This document shows, piece by piece, positions 25,034 to 34,544 of a DNA stretch of 64,000 bases. Location: NCBI GenBank assembly GCA_947502815.1, contig CANNBH010000001.1, positions 620,001-684,000 on the forward strand. The letters are read 5' to 3'. This stretch comes from an uncultured Erythrobacter sp. (GTDB lineage Bacteria; Pseudomonadota; Alphaproteobacteria; Sphingomonadales; Sphingomonadaceae). Within the stretch, counting starts at the first letter, position 1; each line of letters opens with the position of its first letter. Made by a program: the position numbers and the translations under genes. The notes beneath the pieces were generated by a model, which ran no database searches, was not told the DNA's origin, and saw only the letters and a program-made list of their open reading frames with translations.

Positions 25034-28000
25034 TTAGAATGCAATGTTCAACAATGCGCGAACGCTTAGATCGATATCGCCGCCAGCTTGCTCTGCTCCG
25101 AAGCCAAGCTGCCAGCCGTGATCCCAGCCGCCGCCTTTGACCCGTGCCTCTGCAGTCCATCCGTTTTCAAATTCTGAAGGGGACAGAGTGAAGGCATCGC
25201 TATCGTCGAAAGCTACCGTGATTGAGCCGGTATCACCGCCTGCAACGGAGCGGTAACCCGCTTCGAATTCGACTGTGAACGGATTTTCTCGTTTGGGTCC
25301 TTTGCCAAGCTGATAGCTAGCGACGAGAGACGGAGTGACTGTCGTCAGGTCACTGCTTCGGGAATCGACGGTCAATGCAATTGCATCGCTATCGGCTTCG
25401 GTAACATATCCATCTTCGCTTAGACTGTAATGTTCTGCGACAATTTTCGGACGCAAAGTCAGCTGGTTCGAAACGGCCAGATCATACGATCCGCCAATTG
25501 CTCCCAAATAGCCTGACCCATTCCAATCACCGACGCTAGAATAGGTGAATTCTGTATCGCCAATCGTACCCGTGAAACTGCTCTCCAGATCCATACTCGT
25601 GTGGAAATACCCGGCTCGGGCAAACAAATAGAGGTTGTCGAACCGCAAACGGGCATGCGCGCCGATTTCATATTTCGATATATCGATCGAGCGGTACTCG
25701 CTGGCATCGACAGAACCGCTAGTCCACGATCCAGACAGCCCGACATAGTGATCGCCGAGTCTGCGTTCCCAACCGCCTGAAACACCAAAGCCGCTCATCG
25801 AATACCCATCGGTATCGCCGCCATCTTTGCTTCCTCGCAGCAAAAACGGTTCAATCCATACACCGACAGGCCATTCAGCGAAGTGTCCGTTGCCATCCGC
25901 CAGACGACGAGTGGCAAGGCGCGAACTGCGCGCGATGAAATCGAGCACGCCTCCGTCATATTCGGGAAGCAGCTGATTGAATTGCGAACCGAGCGTTTCG
26001 ACGTCTTCAGCCTGCAAGATGCTGGCTTCAAGAAATTCGTCTTCTGAAACAGTTTGGATGATGGACTCATAGGCGGCGGATTGAATTGTTGAGAGGCCCA
26101 GCTCCTCAGCGGTCTTGCGTGCAATCGCAACACTGACTGTATCATCAGTGCTGCTGAGCGCCGCAGAATAGATCAACGGCAGAATGTCGGTGCTGAGTTC
26201 CAGACCGTCTTGCCCGGTCAAATTGTCCGCTTCGAGAACAAGGTAGGTTCCGTCTGCACCAACCACATTGTCGATCAGGACATTGACCTTCGCACCGCTT
26301 TCGAAGGTGGCCGTGCCGACGTTGAAGCTGGAATTGGTCCCATCTTCTGTGTTGATGACAACGCCGATTGAACCATCGGCCGCGACGTCTAGGGTGCCGA
26401 AGCTTACCATTTCGCCGTCGGGTGCCTGAAGCAATCCACCATTGACCGTTACAGCCAATAGCTCAGCGTTTTCAGTCACACCTGAAAAAACGGTGTCGTC
26501 ATTTAAGTTGAGCACCGCTGCTGTTGAGGCAGCATCCAGTATCCCGGCGAAGGTTGCCGTATCAGAAAGGGAAAGGCTGAAATCGCCGCCTTCGGAAAAA
26601 ATCGTTCCAAAATAGGCTGAGTTGCCAGACAGAGAAACAGTGTCGTCACCCGCTCCGAGATACGTGTCACCCGACACGACGCCGCTCGAAACGGTCAAGC
26701 TATCGTTACCCGTCCCCGTTAAAATATCGCCAACGATACTGGTGTAGATCGTGGGATTGTCCGGATCATAGTCTTCATCCTCCAGCTCTGTTGCAAAGGA
26801 CGCTGCATCGAAGTCATTGAGAAACTGGTTGATCGTAACTCCAGAGGTGTTGTTGCTGAGATCCAGTGCAACCGTTTCATCCTCAGAGGCGCCAAAGACT
26901 TGGATTGCACCTGTGTTCTCAATAAGGTTAAGCGTTCCCGAAAGATCGCGGACCGCCACAGCCGACCCTTCTCCCTGCGAAGTAATGGTCGCCGTAATTG
27001 ATCCGCTCACAAACAGATTGGGGACTGTCACATCATCATTGATCAAGAGCGCCATTGCATTTGAATCCGGGGTAACAGCGGAAATCGATCCGCCAACCGC
27101 GATGCCATCATTGAGTGTTACCGAGCCACCCTGGCCGCCAATGATTACCGCTGTGGCGTCGAACGTGCTGTAAAATCCCGAAGCGGTGATCGAACCATCA
27201 ACGCCTAAGGAATAAACGCCATCACGGGTCGCAGTTGAACCAATCACTATATCGTCGGCGCTACCGATCAAAAGCGCGGGCGACTCTCCGAATGAAGAGA
27301 TCGCGCCTGTTGGCTCTTCATCATCGGCAACCCCGTCACCATCTTCATCGTCAACATCGGCGTCCAATTCGTATGGCCGTGCATCAATCAAAATACCGCC
27401 TGACACACTGCCGGTGACTTCAACCGCGGCAACATCGTCACGCAGTTGTGATCGGGATAGAATGTAAGTCGATCCATCATCATTGGTGTAAGAACGGCTC
27501 TTTGTCAGGCTGCCGTCAATAACCAGCGCTCCGTCGATGTCCCCATCAACCAGCAACACCTGACTGCCTTCACCGGTTGAAGCCACGGTGCCGCCGAGTG
27601 AGAAATCGGTCGCAATATCACCGGTTGAAACGGCGACGCTGCCATCGCCTATAACCTGAAGGCTTCCGCTGTTGTCGAATTCACCGGCCCAACCATCTGC
27701 AAAGGTGATGACAGAAGAATTGAGCCCCTCGACATAGACGGTGCCGGTGTTTTCGATTGAGCCATCGACAGAGTTGACCAAAATACCGGTGCGGCTCTGG
27801 GCTTGGGCCAGCGGGCCGTCGGGTGTCGAATTGTTGTCTGCATCATCCGGTACGAAGTCTTCAATGACACCGATGACACCGTTGTTGGTGAATGTGCCGT
27901 CTGTGCCGGAGGCGATGACCACGCCATTTCGGCCGTCGGCATCATCCGCCAAGACAACTCCGTCTTCGTCTACCGTGATAGTGTTGTCGCTATCGAGAGT

Positions 28001-28186
28001 TAGTGGATCATCACCTTCGACTTCGAGTGAGCCATCTCCGGTTATCGTTATGTCGCCGCTGGTCGAGGTCACCAAGGGATCAGTGCTGGTGGTCTCCACG
28101 GTGACTTGAGCCGATGCGGGGGATGCCAACAGCGCAGCGACGCAGCAAGTCGACAACAGAACGTAGGGGGAAACGTTCGATTTCAT
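25034..28186 (-). CDS. type V autotransporter with beta-barrel domain (1050 aa)
   Basis: The signal peptide ends near ASPASA (about residue 26). A long acidic passenger of about 730 residues is rich in Asp, Thr, Ser, Val and Gly with short beta-helix-like repeats (DNSGSLQVIGDGS, GTGNDSLTVSSG). An Asp/Glu-rich calcium-loop-like stretch (about 275-292) lies inside it. From about residue 780 a C-terminal barrel follows (GHFAEWPVGVWIEPFLLRG, alternating aromatic strands) ending in the outer-membrane signature ALLNIAF with terminal Phe. By family it inserts in the outer membrane and exposes the passenger. No protease catalytic motif was seen, so adhesion is more likely than proteolysis. It is monocistronic. 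Confidence 0.87.
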   Translation of the reverse strand: MKSNVSPYVLLSTCCVAALLASPASAQVTVETTSTDPLVTSTSGDITITGDGSLEVEGDDPLTLDSDNTITVDEDGVVLADDADGRNGVVIASGTDGTFTNNGVIGVIEDFVPDDADNNSTPDGPLAQAQSRTGILVNSVDGSIENTGTVYVEGLNSSVITFADGWAGEFDNSGSLQVIGDGSVAVSTGDIATDFSLGGTVASTGEGSQVLLVDGDIDGALVIDGSLTKSRSYTNDDGSTYILSRSQLRDDVAAVEVTGSVSGGILIDARPYELDADVDDEDGDGVADDEEPTGAISSFGESPALLIGSADDIVIGSTATRDGVYSLGVDGSITASGFYSTFDATAVIIGGQGGSVTLNDGIAVGGSISAVTPDSNAMALLINDDVTVPNLFVSGSITATITSQGEGSAVAVRDLSGTLNLIENTGAIQVFGASEDETVALDLSNNTSGVTINQFLNDFDAASFATELEDEDYDPDNPTIYTSIVGDILTGTGNDSLTVSSGVVSGDTYLGAGDDTVSLSGNSAYFGTIFSEGGDFSLSLSDTATFAGILDAASTAAVLNLNDDTVFSGVTENAELLAVTVNGGLLQAPDGEMVSFGTLDVAADGSIGVVINTEDGTNSSFNVGTATFESGAKVNVLIDNVVGADGTYLVLEADNLTGQDGLELSTDILPLIYSAALSSTDDTVSVAIARKTAEELGLSTIQSAAYESIIQTVSEDEFLEASILQAEDVETLGSQFNQLLPEYDGGVLDFIARSSRLATRRLADGNGHFAEWPVGVWIEPFLLRGSKDGGDTDGYSMSGFGVSGGWERRLGDHYVGLSGSWTSGSVDASEYRSIDISKYEIGAHARLRFDNLYLFARAGYFHTSMDLESSFTGTIGDTEFTYSSVGDWNGSGYLGAIGGSYDLAVSNQLTLRPKIVAEHYSLSEDGYVTEADSDAIALTVDSRSSDLTTVTPSLVASYQLGKGPKRENPFTVEFEAGYRSVAGGDTGSITVAFDDSDAFTLSPSEFENGWTAEARVKGGGWDHGWQLGFGAEQAGGDIDLSVRALLNIAF

Positions 28187-28632
28187 AAATGTCTCTCTTT
28201 ATCTTCGGGGGATTACCAATTGGGCAGGAGGATTTGGGTGGGGCGCCTGTCCAGTGAATGGGGATTTTTGCCGACGCGGCGGAGCTTGTTCAGCAATTTC
28301 AAAGTTGGGTTCGACCCCATAAAACGCCCGTCCTCCGCTACCAATTCTGGGGTTAGGGCGGAATTGTGGATGCTTTATGGACGCTCTCAGCGTCAGCCAA
28401 AGCCTCCATTCAAGTCGATTTTGAACGGCGCTTTCTCGGAGATTGGAGCTGCCAACCTGACCAATCGTAAGGTCGCCGACATCATGGGATGGTCGCCCGA
28501 ACAGGTTGATCAAATCCGCAAAAGATACGTTGACGCCAGCGCCATAGTGGTCGATTTGACGCGTCTTCGCGGAGGTGGTTTGTAAACCACACCGTAAGAT
28601 GCCGGAACAGCCCAAGGGCAAGTCCTTGAAAT
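28187..28632. other. intergenic region between autotransporter and tRNA-Gly
   Basis: About 450 nt. The part next to 28187 should carry the autotransporter promoter and leader on the minus strand. The right half holds an integrase C-terminal relic (28430-28585). Nothing else was recognised. Confidence 0.6.
28430..28585 (+). pseudogene. tyrosine integrase C-terminal remnant
   Basis: The plus-strand translation ends with GAANLTNRKVADIMGWSPEQ then VDQIRKRYVDASAIVVDL. This matches the last part of phage-type tyrosine recombinases, where AGLTNxxIAxIMGWS and IRxRYVD precede the C-terminus. The catalytic Tyr should sit in KRYVD. The rest of the domain is absent. It lies 47 nt before tRNA-Gly, a common integration target, so it probably marks a lost mobile element. 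Confidence 0.65.
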
Positions 28633-28706
28633 GCGGGTGTAGCTCAATGGTAGAGCAGCAGCTTCCCAAGCTGACGACGAGGGTTCGATTCCCTTCACCC
28701 GCTCCA
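28633..28706 (+). tRNA. tRNA-Gly (CCC)
   Basis: A 74-nt cloverleaf: acceptor stem GCGGGTG/CACCCGC, D arm GCTC/GAGC, anticodon loop TTCCCAA (anticodon CCC), T arm with GGTTCGATTCC and an encoded CCA end. The anticodon stem has one mismatch at its base (27-43). It decodes GGG and closely resembles the bacterial tRNA-Gly(CCC) pattern. Confidence 0.96.
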
Positions 28707-28779
28707 TCTCACTCCATTGACAGTCTGCCTATTCACTAGAATACTTCGACAACAGGCTGGTGTTCTAGGCGGGTGGGTT

Positions 28780-29997
28780 ATGTCAAAATCATTCAATGTG
28801 GCCGAATGGCAGACTATTAACGATTGGTTCGAAACAAATAACAACAAATCCGTCTATGGTTTTCCAGAGCATCGCGCCGATTCTGTTGTGATCGCGAGCT
28901 GGAATATTCGGAAGTTCGGCAAACTTCTTGATGATAGCGGACAACCCAAACGTAGCGCCGGTGCATTTGATATGATTGTGCGATTTTTTGAACAGTGCGA
29001 CCTAATCGCGGTTCAAGAGGTTCAATCGAACACGGAGGAATTGTTCGAGCTCCAACGCCGTCTCAATGCGGGCCAAGGCGCAGGCGGAAGAGATTTTCGC
29101 GTGATCATGAGCGATGTGACCGGCAAGGCTCCGGGATACACCGGCATGGCAGAGCGGTTTGCGTATATCTATGATGCGAGCCGGGTGCAGTTGGGTCACG
29201 TCGCAAGTGACCTTTCACTGGATAGAACCGCAGTCCTCAAGAACATTCAAAAAGCATTCTCGCGCGCCAGCGAAGGTGAACTGCTTCCCGAAGAGCGCGA
29301 TGGCTTTTTTAGCTCAGTGTTTTCGTGGATCGCGAATATCCCAAAACTGGCCGATCGCAGTTACAACACATTCGTTCAATTCATTCGCACGCCGCACCTT
29401 GTGGAGTTTGTGATTGAAGGTGATGGCGGGCGCTATGTGCTCAATTGCGTTAACGCCCATCTTGTCTCTGGCAAGAACAAGACGGAGCGCGAAAATGAGT
29501 TTTTCGCGCTGCTGGAATGGTTGCTCCTCGACAGCAAAACGACTGTGGCACAGCAAGGCAAAGTCACGATGCTCCTGGCGGATCTCAATCTTGATTTCGA
29601 CAGCAATGTCTCGAAGCGTAAGCGGGGGGTCGATGAATATGTGACCTCAATCAACCACGAGCGAAACTTGAAGGCAAAGGTGAATTTCCCCTTTTTGGAC
29701 GGCGCCCATTTCACCAACGCCCGCAAGGACAAGACCTACGATCATATCGCCTATATCGCCGATGACGAACGCTGGCCGCGCGGGCGGCACAACGATTTGG
29801 CGGGGACGCTTGGCCCCGATCAATTCGATTATGGCATGTTCGATTTCGTGAGCCTGTTTCGCGACGCGGGACCCGCGCAATTACCCGGCGGCGATGTCGA
29901 CTACACGAAATTCGAACATGACTTTTCGGATCATATGCCGATCTGGATACGCATGCCGATGCCGGCGCCGGATCAGCACATGTTCGCCGTCGATTAA
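28780..29997 (+). CDS. endonuclease/exonuclease/phosphatase (EEP) family protein
   Basis: A 405-residue EEP-fold hydrolase. SVVIASWNIRKFGK carries the first catalytic Asn, DLIAVQEVQ the catalytic Glu, VNAHLVSGK a His, LLADLNLDFDS the Asp/Asn pair, YDHIAY and HDFSDHMPIWIRM the final Asp-His. All are expected for a Mg-dependent phosphodiesterase (nuclease or phosphatase). There is no signal peptide, so it is cytoplasmic. The ATG at 28780 is preceded by GGTGGG. It sits directly after tRNA-Gly and may belong to an island. The substrate is unknown. Confidence 0.85.
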   Translation: MSKSFNVAEWQTINDWFETNNNKSVYGFPEHRADSVVIASWNIRKFGKLLDDSGQPKRSAGAFDMIVRFFEQCDLIAVQEVQSNTEELFELQRRLNAGQGAGGRDFRVIMSDVTGKAPGYTGMAERFAYIYDASRVQLGHVASDLSLDRTAVLKNIQKAFSRASEGELLPEERDGFFSSVFSWIANIPKLADRSYNTFVQFIRTPHLVEFVIEGDGGRYVLNCVNAHLVSGKNKTERENEFFALLEWLLLDSKTTVAQQGKVTMLLADLNLDFDSNVSKRKRGVDEYVTSINHERNLKAKVNFPFLDGAHFTNARKDKTYDHIAYIADDERWPRGRHNDLAGTLGPDQFDYGMFDFVSLFRDAGPAQLPGGDVDYTKFEHDFSDHMPIWIRMPMPAPDQHMFAVD

Positions 29998-30003
29998 ACC
30001 CGA

Positions 30004-30798
30004 TTACCTTGGCGGCATGCGGATCGCGCCATCCAGACGGAATTGGTGCCCGTTGATATAAGAATTGCTGGCAATCTCGCAGATAAGCGAGGCGAATTCT
30101 TCTGGTTCGCCCAGCCGCTTTGGAAAGGGGACGCTGGCGTTGAGCTGGTCCCACATCTGCGGATTGCGGTCCTTCATGCCGAGCATCAGCGGGGTCGCAA
30201 AAATTCCCGGCATGACCGAATTCACCCGGATGCCCAGTTCCATCAGATCGCGCGCCATCGGCAGAACCAATCCGTTCACGCCCGATTTGCAAGAACCATA
30301 GATCACCTGACCAATCTGGCCGTCCTGCGCCGCGACGCTGGCGGTGAGGGTGATTGATCCGCGCTCACCATCATCATTGACCGGGTCGCTGTTTGCCATG
30401 CCCAACGCAGAGATGCTGGCTACGCGGTAGCTGGCGACCAAAATACCCTCTGCGCCAAAGGCATAATCCTGGGTTGAGAGGCGCTTGAACCCGCCGGTTG
30501 ATTTGTCAAACCCGATTGTTTTGCCGCGCCGTGACGCCATGGCGCAGTGCACTGTTGCGCGTTCCTGCCCGTTGGCGGCGCGCGCTGCGGCAAAGCCGGC
30601 CTCGACCGACGCTTCGTCCATAATATCGACATGGTGAAACGTTCCGCCAATCGCAGCGGCGTGTTCTTCGCCTGCCTCATCATTGATGTCGAAGATCGCG
30701 ACTTTCAGGCCCTTGTCGGCCAGCGCCTGCGCGCTCGCTCTGCCCAATCCTGATGCGCCGCCGGTTACAACGGCTGCCATGCCTGCTTCGAGTTTCAT
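30004..30798 (-). CDS. SDR family NAD(P)-dependent oxidoreductase
   Basis: A 264-residue short-chain dehydrogenase. The N-terminal cofactor motif VVTGGASGLGRASAQAL and the following IFDIND (acidic end favours NAD) are present. The catalytic Tyr-Lys appears as VIYGSCKSGVNGL, with Ser in LTASVAAQDG. PGIFATPLM is the family's post-catalytic loop. It resembles type II 3-hydroxyacyl-CoA dehydrogenases, so a fatty or branched acyl substrate is likely. AGGAGA precedes the ATG at 30798. It is convergent with the EEP gene (6-nt gap). Confidence 0.9.
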   Translation of the reverse strand: MKLEAGMAAVVTGGASGLGRASAQALADKGLKVAIFDINDEAGEEHAAAIGGTFHHVDIMDEASVEAGFAAARAANGQERATVHCAMASRRGKTIGFDKSTGGFKRLSTQDYAFGAEGILVASYRVASISALGMANSDPVNDDGERGSITLTASVAAQDGQIGQVIYGSCKSGVNGLVLPMARDLMELGIRVNSVMPGIFATPLMLGMKDRNPQMWDQLNASVPFPKRLGEPEEFASLICEIASNSYINGHQFRLDGAIRMPPR

Positions 30799-30891
30799 GC
30801 TTTCTCCTGTTGAATTTCGGCCAAGGTTTAGCGGTGAGGCGATTGTCCGCATACTCTCCAATTGCTGATGAATGCGTGCTAGGGCGCGCGG

Positions 30892-31455
30892 ATGGATTCC
30901 CTCCTTCTTTGTCTGATCCTTGCCGCTGCCATTGCGATTGGCGGGCGTGAGCAATTGATCATCGCGCAGTTTTCACAGCAGCTTGAACGCTCTGGCCCCT
31001 TGCTTGTGACTGGCGCCGTATGCGCGGTGATCAGCGCTGGCATCATGGCCTATGCCGGGGCCAGCATGGCGTCGATATTGCCGCAAAGGGCGGCGGAGAT
31101 GCTGGTTGCCTTTGCTCTGGCCATTGCCGGTTTTGAACTGGCGTGGCCGGTCAAGATAAAGCCCATGAAGGAACCAACCCGGTCCTATATCGCGATTGGG
31201 GCGGTGCTGCTGGTCCGGCAGATCGGGGATGCGCCCCGGTTTGTGATCTTCGCTTTCGCAGCAGAGGCGACCTATCCAACCACGGCGTTGATCGGCGGAG
31301 CCATGGGCACTTTGGCGGCGGTCGGTTTGGGATGGGCTGCGGGCTTGACGCAGCTTCAGAAATTTCCGCTGCGCTATTACCGGCTGGCGCTGGGCGTGTG
31401 TTTGTTTCTTGTAGGGTTATTGATCGGCTTAAATGCTCGATACACGTTTCTGTGA
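30892..31455 (+). CDS. membrane protein resembling TMEM165/GDT1 family
   Basis: A 187-residue protein with about six hydrophobic helices in two similar halves. The half-repeats contain GGREQLIIAQFS and RQIGDAPRFVIFAFA. These sit where UPF0016/GDT1 cation exchangers carry ExGDKTQ motifs, but here they are degenerate (GGREQ and QIGDAPR). It may be a diverged divalent-cation transporter or only share the fold. It stands alone, divergent from the SDR gene. Confidence 0.6.
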   Translation: MDSLLLCLILAAAIAIGGREQLIIAQFSQQLERSGPLLVTGAVCAVISAGIMAYAGASMASILPQRAAEMLVAFALAIAGFELAWPVKIKPMKEPTRSYIAIGAVLLVRQIGDAPRFVIFAFAAEATYPTTALIGGAMGTLAAVGLGWAAGLTQLQKFPLRYYRLALGVCLFLVGLLIGLNARYTFL

Positions 31456-31597
31456 TCGCTTTGCGCGATCACAGCGAGTTGAAATCCCTCGAAACAATCT
31501 CCCTTATTATCCATTGGTTGGATGACCATATCGGCGGCATGAATTCGCCGTTTGCCCCAATTCTGAAGCCGGCAACAAATTGAAAGAGAAGACTAGA

Positions 31598-32059
31598 ATG
31601 ATTGACCCAAACAACAATTCGACCACTTTGATGGTGGCCCAAATCAATGACCTGTTGGCCGATCACTTTGCACTGTATGTGAAGACCAAGAGTTTTCACT
31701 GGCACGTAAAGGGGCCGCGCTTTCGGGATCTCCACCTCCTTTTCGACGAACAGGCTGTCGCTATTCAGGGACAGATCGACGTGATCGGTGAAAGAGCGCG
31801 TAAACTGGGCGGGGATACAATCACTTCGCTCGGTATGATCGCGCAGCAAACGCAAGTGAGTGACCAAGACAACGCGGAGCTGTCCGCCGAAGATATGATC
31901 CGCGAATTGCGTAATGACAACGCGGCGATGGTAACGCGGTTGAAATCAATGAAAGACACCGCCGAAGCCGCAGGCGATAACGCGACGGATGGATTGCTCG
32001 ACGATTGGACCGACGCAGCCGAAGAGCGCGTCTGGTTCCTCACTGCGCTGCTTGGCTAA
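31598..32059 (+). CDS. dps: Dps family ferritin-like DNA-protection protein
   Basis: A 153-residue protein of the Dps group, which forms a 12-subunit shell, oxidises and stores iron and protects DNA in starvation. The ferroxidase residues are visible in KTKSFHWHVKGPRFRDLHLL (His), then LFDEQAVAIQGQIDVIGERA (Asp and Glu). The start at 31598 follows AAGAGAAG. The N-terminus is short and uncharged, so direct DNA binding by a Lys-rich tail is unlikely. Confidence 0.92.
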   Translation: MIDPNNNSTTLMVAQINDLLADHFALYVKTKSFHWHVKGPRFRDLHLLFDEQAVAIQGQIDVIGERARKLGGDTITSLGMIAQQTQVSDQDNAELSAEDMIRELRNDNAAMVTRLKSMKDTAEAAGDNATDGLLDDWTDAAEERVWFLTALLG

Positions 32060-32151
32060 TGCGAAGGCTGTAAAAATCATCGGCGGCGTCGCACGCCAAC
32101 CAAAGGGCCGTTTCCGCTTTGCGGTGACGGCCCTTTTGCTATGGGACGCGT

Positions 32152-32793
32152 ATGGACAATGTGATGATGATCGAAGGCGCAGATATTCGCGCGATTTCCG
32201 ACTGGCTGAAACAGCGGTTGGACGAGGCCGCTAAGGCAGCGCCTGGCGCGACCCAGATCACAATGCCGGGCGGATCGACGCCGTTTCCGGTTCTGGCCGA
32301 TATGACCGAACGATTTGCCCATGCACTCGATTGGCAAGGCCTGACAGTTTGGCCCAACGATGACCGCATCGTTCCAGAGGATCACGAGGCATCCAACACT
32401 GGTAAGATGCGCGCTTTGTTGGAGCCGATGGGGGCTGGCGTGCAGGCGCTCAGCGTGGACAGCGTTCCCCCGCGTTTTGCGCTGACTTGGCTGGGCATGG
32501 GGCCGGATGGGCATATCGCGTCGCTCTTTCCCAACACCGACCCGCAGATTGATGAACCGGCGAGCATCCTGCGTCTCACTCCCGATCCATTGCCCGCCCA
32601 TGCTCCGTTTGATCGGATCACTCTTACTCTACCTGCATTGCTCAACACCGATGGAATCGTCTTTACGCTGGGCGGGTCGGCGGACAAACTCAGCGTGTTT
32701 GAGGCGGCTCTGCGTGAAGAGCATGATCTGCCAATTGCCCGGCTGCTGCGTGCGGCCAAAAAGGCCGGCGTCTCGGTGACATGCTTCACGTGA
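32152..32793 (+). CDS. pgl: 6-phosphogluconolactonase
   Basis: A 213-residue lactonase acting between glucose-6-phosphate dehydrogenase and the Entner-Doudoroff or pentose phosphate route. TMPGGSTPFPVLADM binds the phosphate, WPNDDRIVPEDHEASN is the family core, and WLGMGPDGHIASLFP carries the catalytic His. It overlaps the following Nudix gene by 13 nt. The neighbouring zwf/edd genes are not in the window. Confidence 0.9.
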   Translation: MDNVMMIEGADIRAISDWLKQRLDEAAKAAPGATQITMPGGSTPFPVLADMTERFAHALDWQGLTVWPNDDRIVPEDHEASNTGKMRALLEPMGAGVQALSVDSVPPRFALTWLGMGPDGHIASLFPNTDPQIDEPASILRLTPDPLPAHAPFDRITLTLPALLNTDGIVFTLGGSADKLSVFEAALREEHDLPIARLLRAAKKAGVSVTCFT

Positions 32794-33272
32794 TTGCATC
32801 CCTTGCGGAGCGGGTGATGCCTGCTCCCATTCACCGGGCGATTCTGCCACTGGCGCACAATATTCGGCATCGCTGGCGGCGGTTTCGTAAGATTCCAATT
32901 GCGGGGGTGAGCGTTGTTTTGACGAATGCGGCGGGACACGTTCTGCTGCTGCGCCATTCTTACGGGCCGAATGTTTGGGGCTTGCCCGGCGGCGGGCTGA
33001 AACCGGGCGAAGATCCAGCGGCCTGCGCGCGCCGCGAAGTGCAGGAGGAATTGGGTGTTGTGCTTGATGAAGTGGCGCGCATCGGGACTATTGAAGAAGT
33101 GCTTTCTGGTTCGCCTCATACGGCGCATCTCTTCACCGCTGAATGCCCTTCCGATCCGGTGCCTGATAAGCGTGAAGTGATCGAAGCACGCTTTTTCCCG
33201 GCCAGTGATTTGCCGCCCAATTTGGGCGTTGTCACGCAGCGCAGGCTCACATTCTGGGAGAATAGCCGTTAG
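32781..33272 (+). CDS. Nudix hydrolase
   Basis: A 163-residue protein. The Nudix box is complete: GGGLKPGEDPAACARREVQEELG pattern (G x5 E x7 REx2EE x G), at about residues 71-93. It hydrolyses a nucleoside diphosphate linked to some group; the substrate cannot be told. It is co-translated with pgl and its stop overlaps the convergent dinB stop by 4 nt. Confidence 0.92.
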   Translation: MLHVIASLAERVMPAPIHRAILPLAHNIRHRWRRFRKIPIAGVSVVLTNAAGHVLLLRHSYGPNVWGLPGGGLKPGEDPAACARREVQEELGVVLDEVARIGTIEEVLSGSPHTAHLFTAECPSDPVPDKREVIEARFFPASDLPPNLGVVTQRRLTFWENSR

Positions 33273-34405
33273 AGCAGCGACAATTGCGCACTGTCTTTAG
33301 GTCGTTCCTTCGCATCACCATGATCCAAGTTAGACAGGGTCAATCCCATCAGGCGGATTGGCATCGGCAAGGGCAGCGCTTCCTCTAGCAAGGCGCGGCT
33401 CATCTGAGCAAAATCGGCCTTGTCCGCCACCCATTGTGCCGCCGACTTTGATCGGGTCATGTTTTGGAAGTCTGTGAATTTCACTTTGAGCGTCACGGTG
33501 CGACCGCGCGATTTTGACCGCTCAATGCTCTCCCACACAATGTCGATAATATTCTCCAGCGTATCGCGCAGAGCCGCGCCGCTGGAGATGTCATCGCTGA
33601 ACGTTCGCTCTCCGCCGACCGATTTGCGCACGCGGTGGGCGCTGACCGGGCGCAGGTCGATGCCGCGCGCCGCACGGTAGAGGTAATCGGCAAAGGAGCC
33701 GAAATTCGCCCGCAAAAAGTCGATATCCTTGCCCGCCAAATCAGCGCCGGTTTCAATGCCTAGGCGCTTCATCTTCTCTTCCGCCTTTGGCCCCACGCCG
33801 TGGAACCGCCGGATCGGAAGGCCTGCGACAAAGTCGGCCCCTTCGCCGGGGCGGATCACGCAAATGCCATCGGGCTTGTTCTGATCGCTCGCAATCTTGG
33901 CGAGGAATTTGTTGTAAGAGACACCCGCGCTTGCGGTCAGCTGGGTTTTCGCTTTGATCTCTTGCCGGATCAACTCCGCGATGCGCGTGGCAGACCCAAT
34001 CCCCAAAAGGTCTTCGGTCACGTCGAGATAGGCTTCATCCAAGCTGAGCGGTTCGACATGGGGCGTGTGGTGGTTGAAGACTGCGCGGATTTGCCGGCTG
34101 GCTTCTTTATAGGCGTCAAATCGGTGCCTGACGAAAATCAGGTCGGGGCAGCGCCGCTTGGCTGTAACCGATGGCATTGCGCTTTTGACGCCGAATTTGC
34201 GCGCTTCATAACTGGCTGCGGCCACCACACCGCGCCCGCCAGCGCCGCCTACAGCAACCGGCTTTCCGCGCAGTTCAGGGTTGTCGCGCTGTTCCACGCT
34301 GGCGAAAAATGCGTCCATATCGACATGGATGATTTTGCGCAGGCCGCCACTCCCGGACGATGGGGTTTCGTCGTCATTGTGATGAGAGTGCGGCGCTTCG
34401 GACAT
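33269..34405 (-). CDS. dinB: DNA polymerase IV (Y family)
   Basis: A 378-residue translesion polymerase. KIIHVDMDAFFASVEQRDNP holds the first catalytic Asp residues and LSLDEAYLDVT the second acidic pair. ASDQNKPDGICVI and RFHGVGPKAEEKM (helix-hairpin-helix) follow, and the C-terminal LTLSNLDHGDAKERPKDSAQ leads into a QLSLL end that fits the beta-clamp-binding motif. The ATG at 34405 gives a short His-rich leader before the domain. I saw no obvious LexA box nearby. Confidence 0.93.
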   Translation of the reverse strand: MSEAPHSHHNDDETPSSGSGGLRKIIHVDMDAFFASVEQRDNPELRGKPVAVGGAGGRGVVAAASYEARKFGVKSAMPSVTAKRRCPDLIFVRHRFDAYKEASRQIRAVFNHHTPHVEPLSLDEAYLDVTEDLLGIGSATRIAELIRQEIKAKTQLTASAGVSYNKFLAKIASDQNKPDGICVIRPGEGADFVAGLPIRRFHGVGPKAEEKMKRLGIETGADLAGKDIDFLRANFGSFADYLYRAARGIDLRPVSAHRVRKSVGGERTFSDDISSGAALRDTLENIIDIVWESIERSKSRGRTVTLKVKFTDFQNMTRSKSAAQWVADKADFAQMSRALLEEALPLPMPIRLMGLTLSNLDHGDAKERPKDSAQLSLL

Positions 34406-34544
34406 GGCAATTGAATTACGCGTTTTGTGGCCGCGAAGAAACCTTTGCGCTTTCCCGGCGGAACAATCGGCCTTCCCTATGAATAGTGTGCGGACGCGAA
34501 AAGAATTGTGGCCATCGTGCAAATCGGTCGGCAAAGAACCCACA

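Noticed and set aside
28106..28429. N-terminal part of the plus-strand frame that contains the integrase relic
   Set aside because: This part overlaps the autotransporter start and promoter region and shows no recombinase similarity; only the final 50 or so residues are integrase-like.
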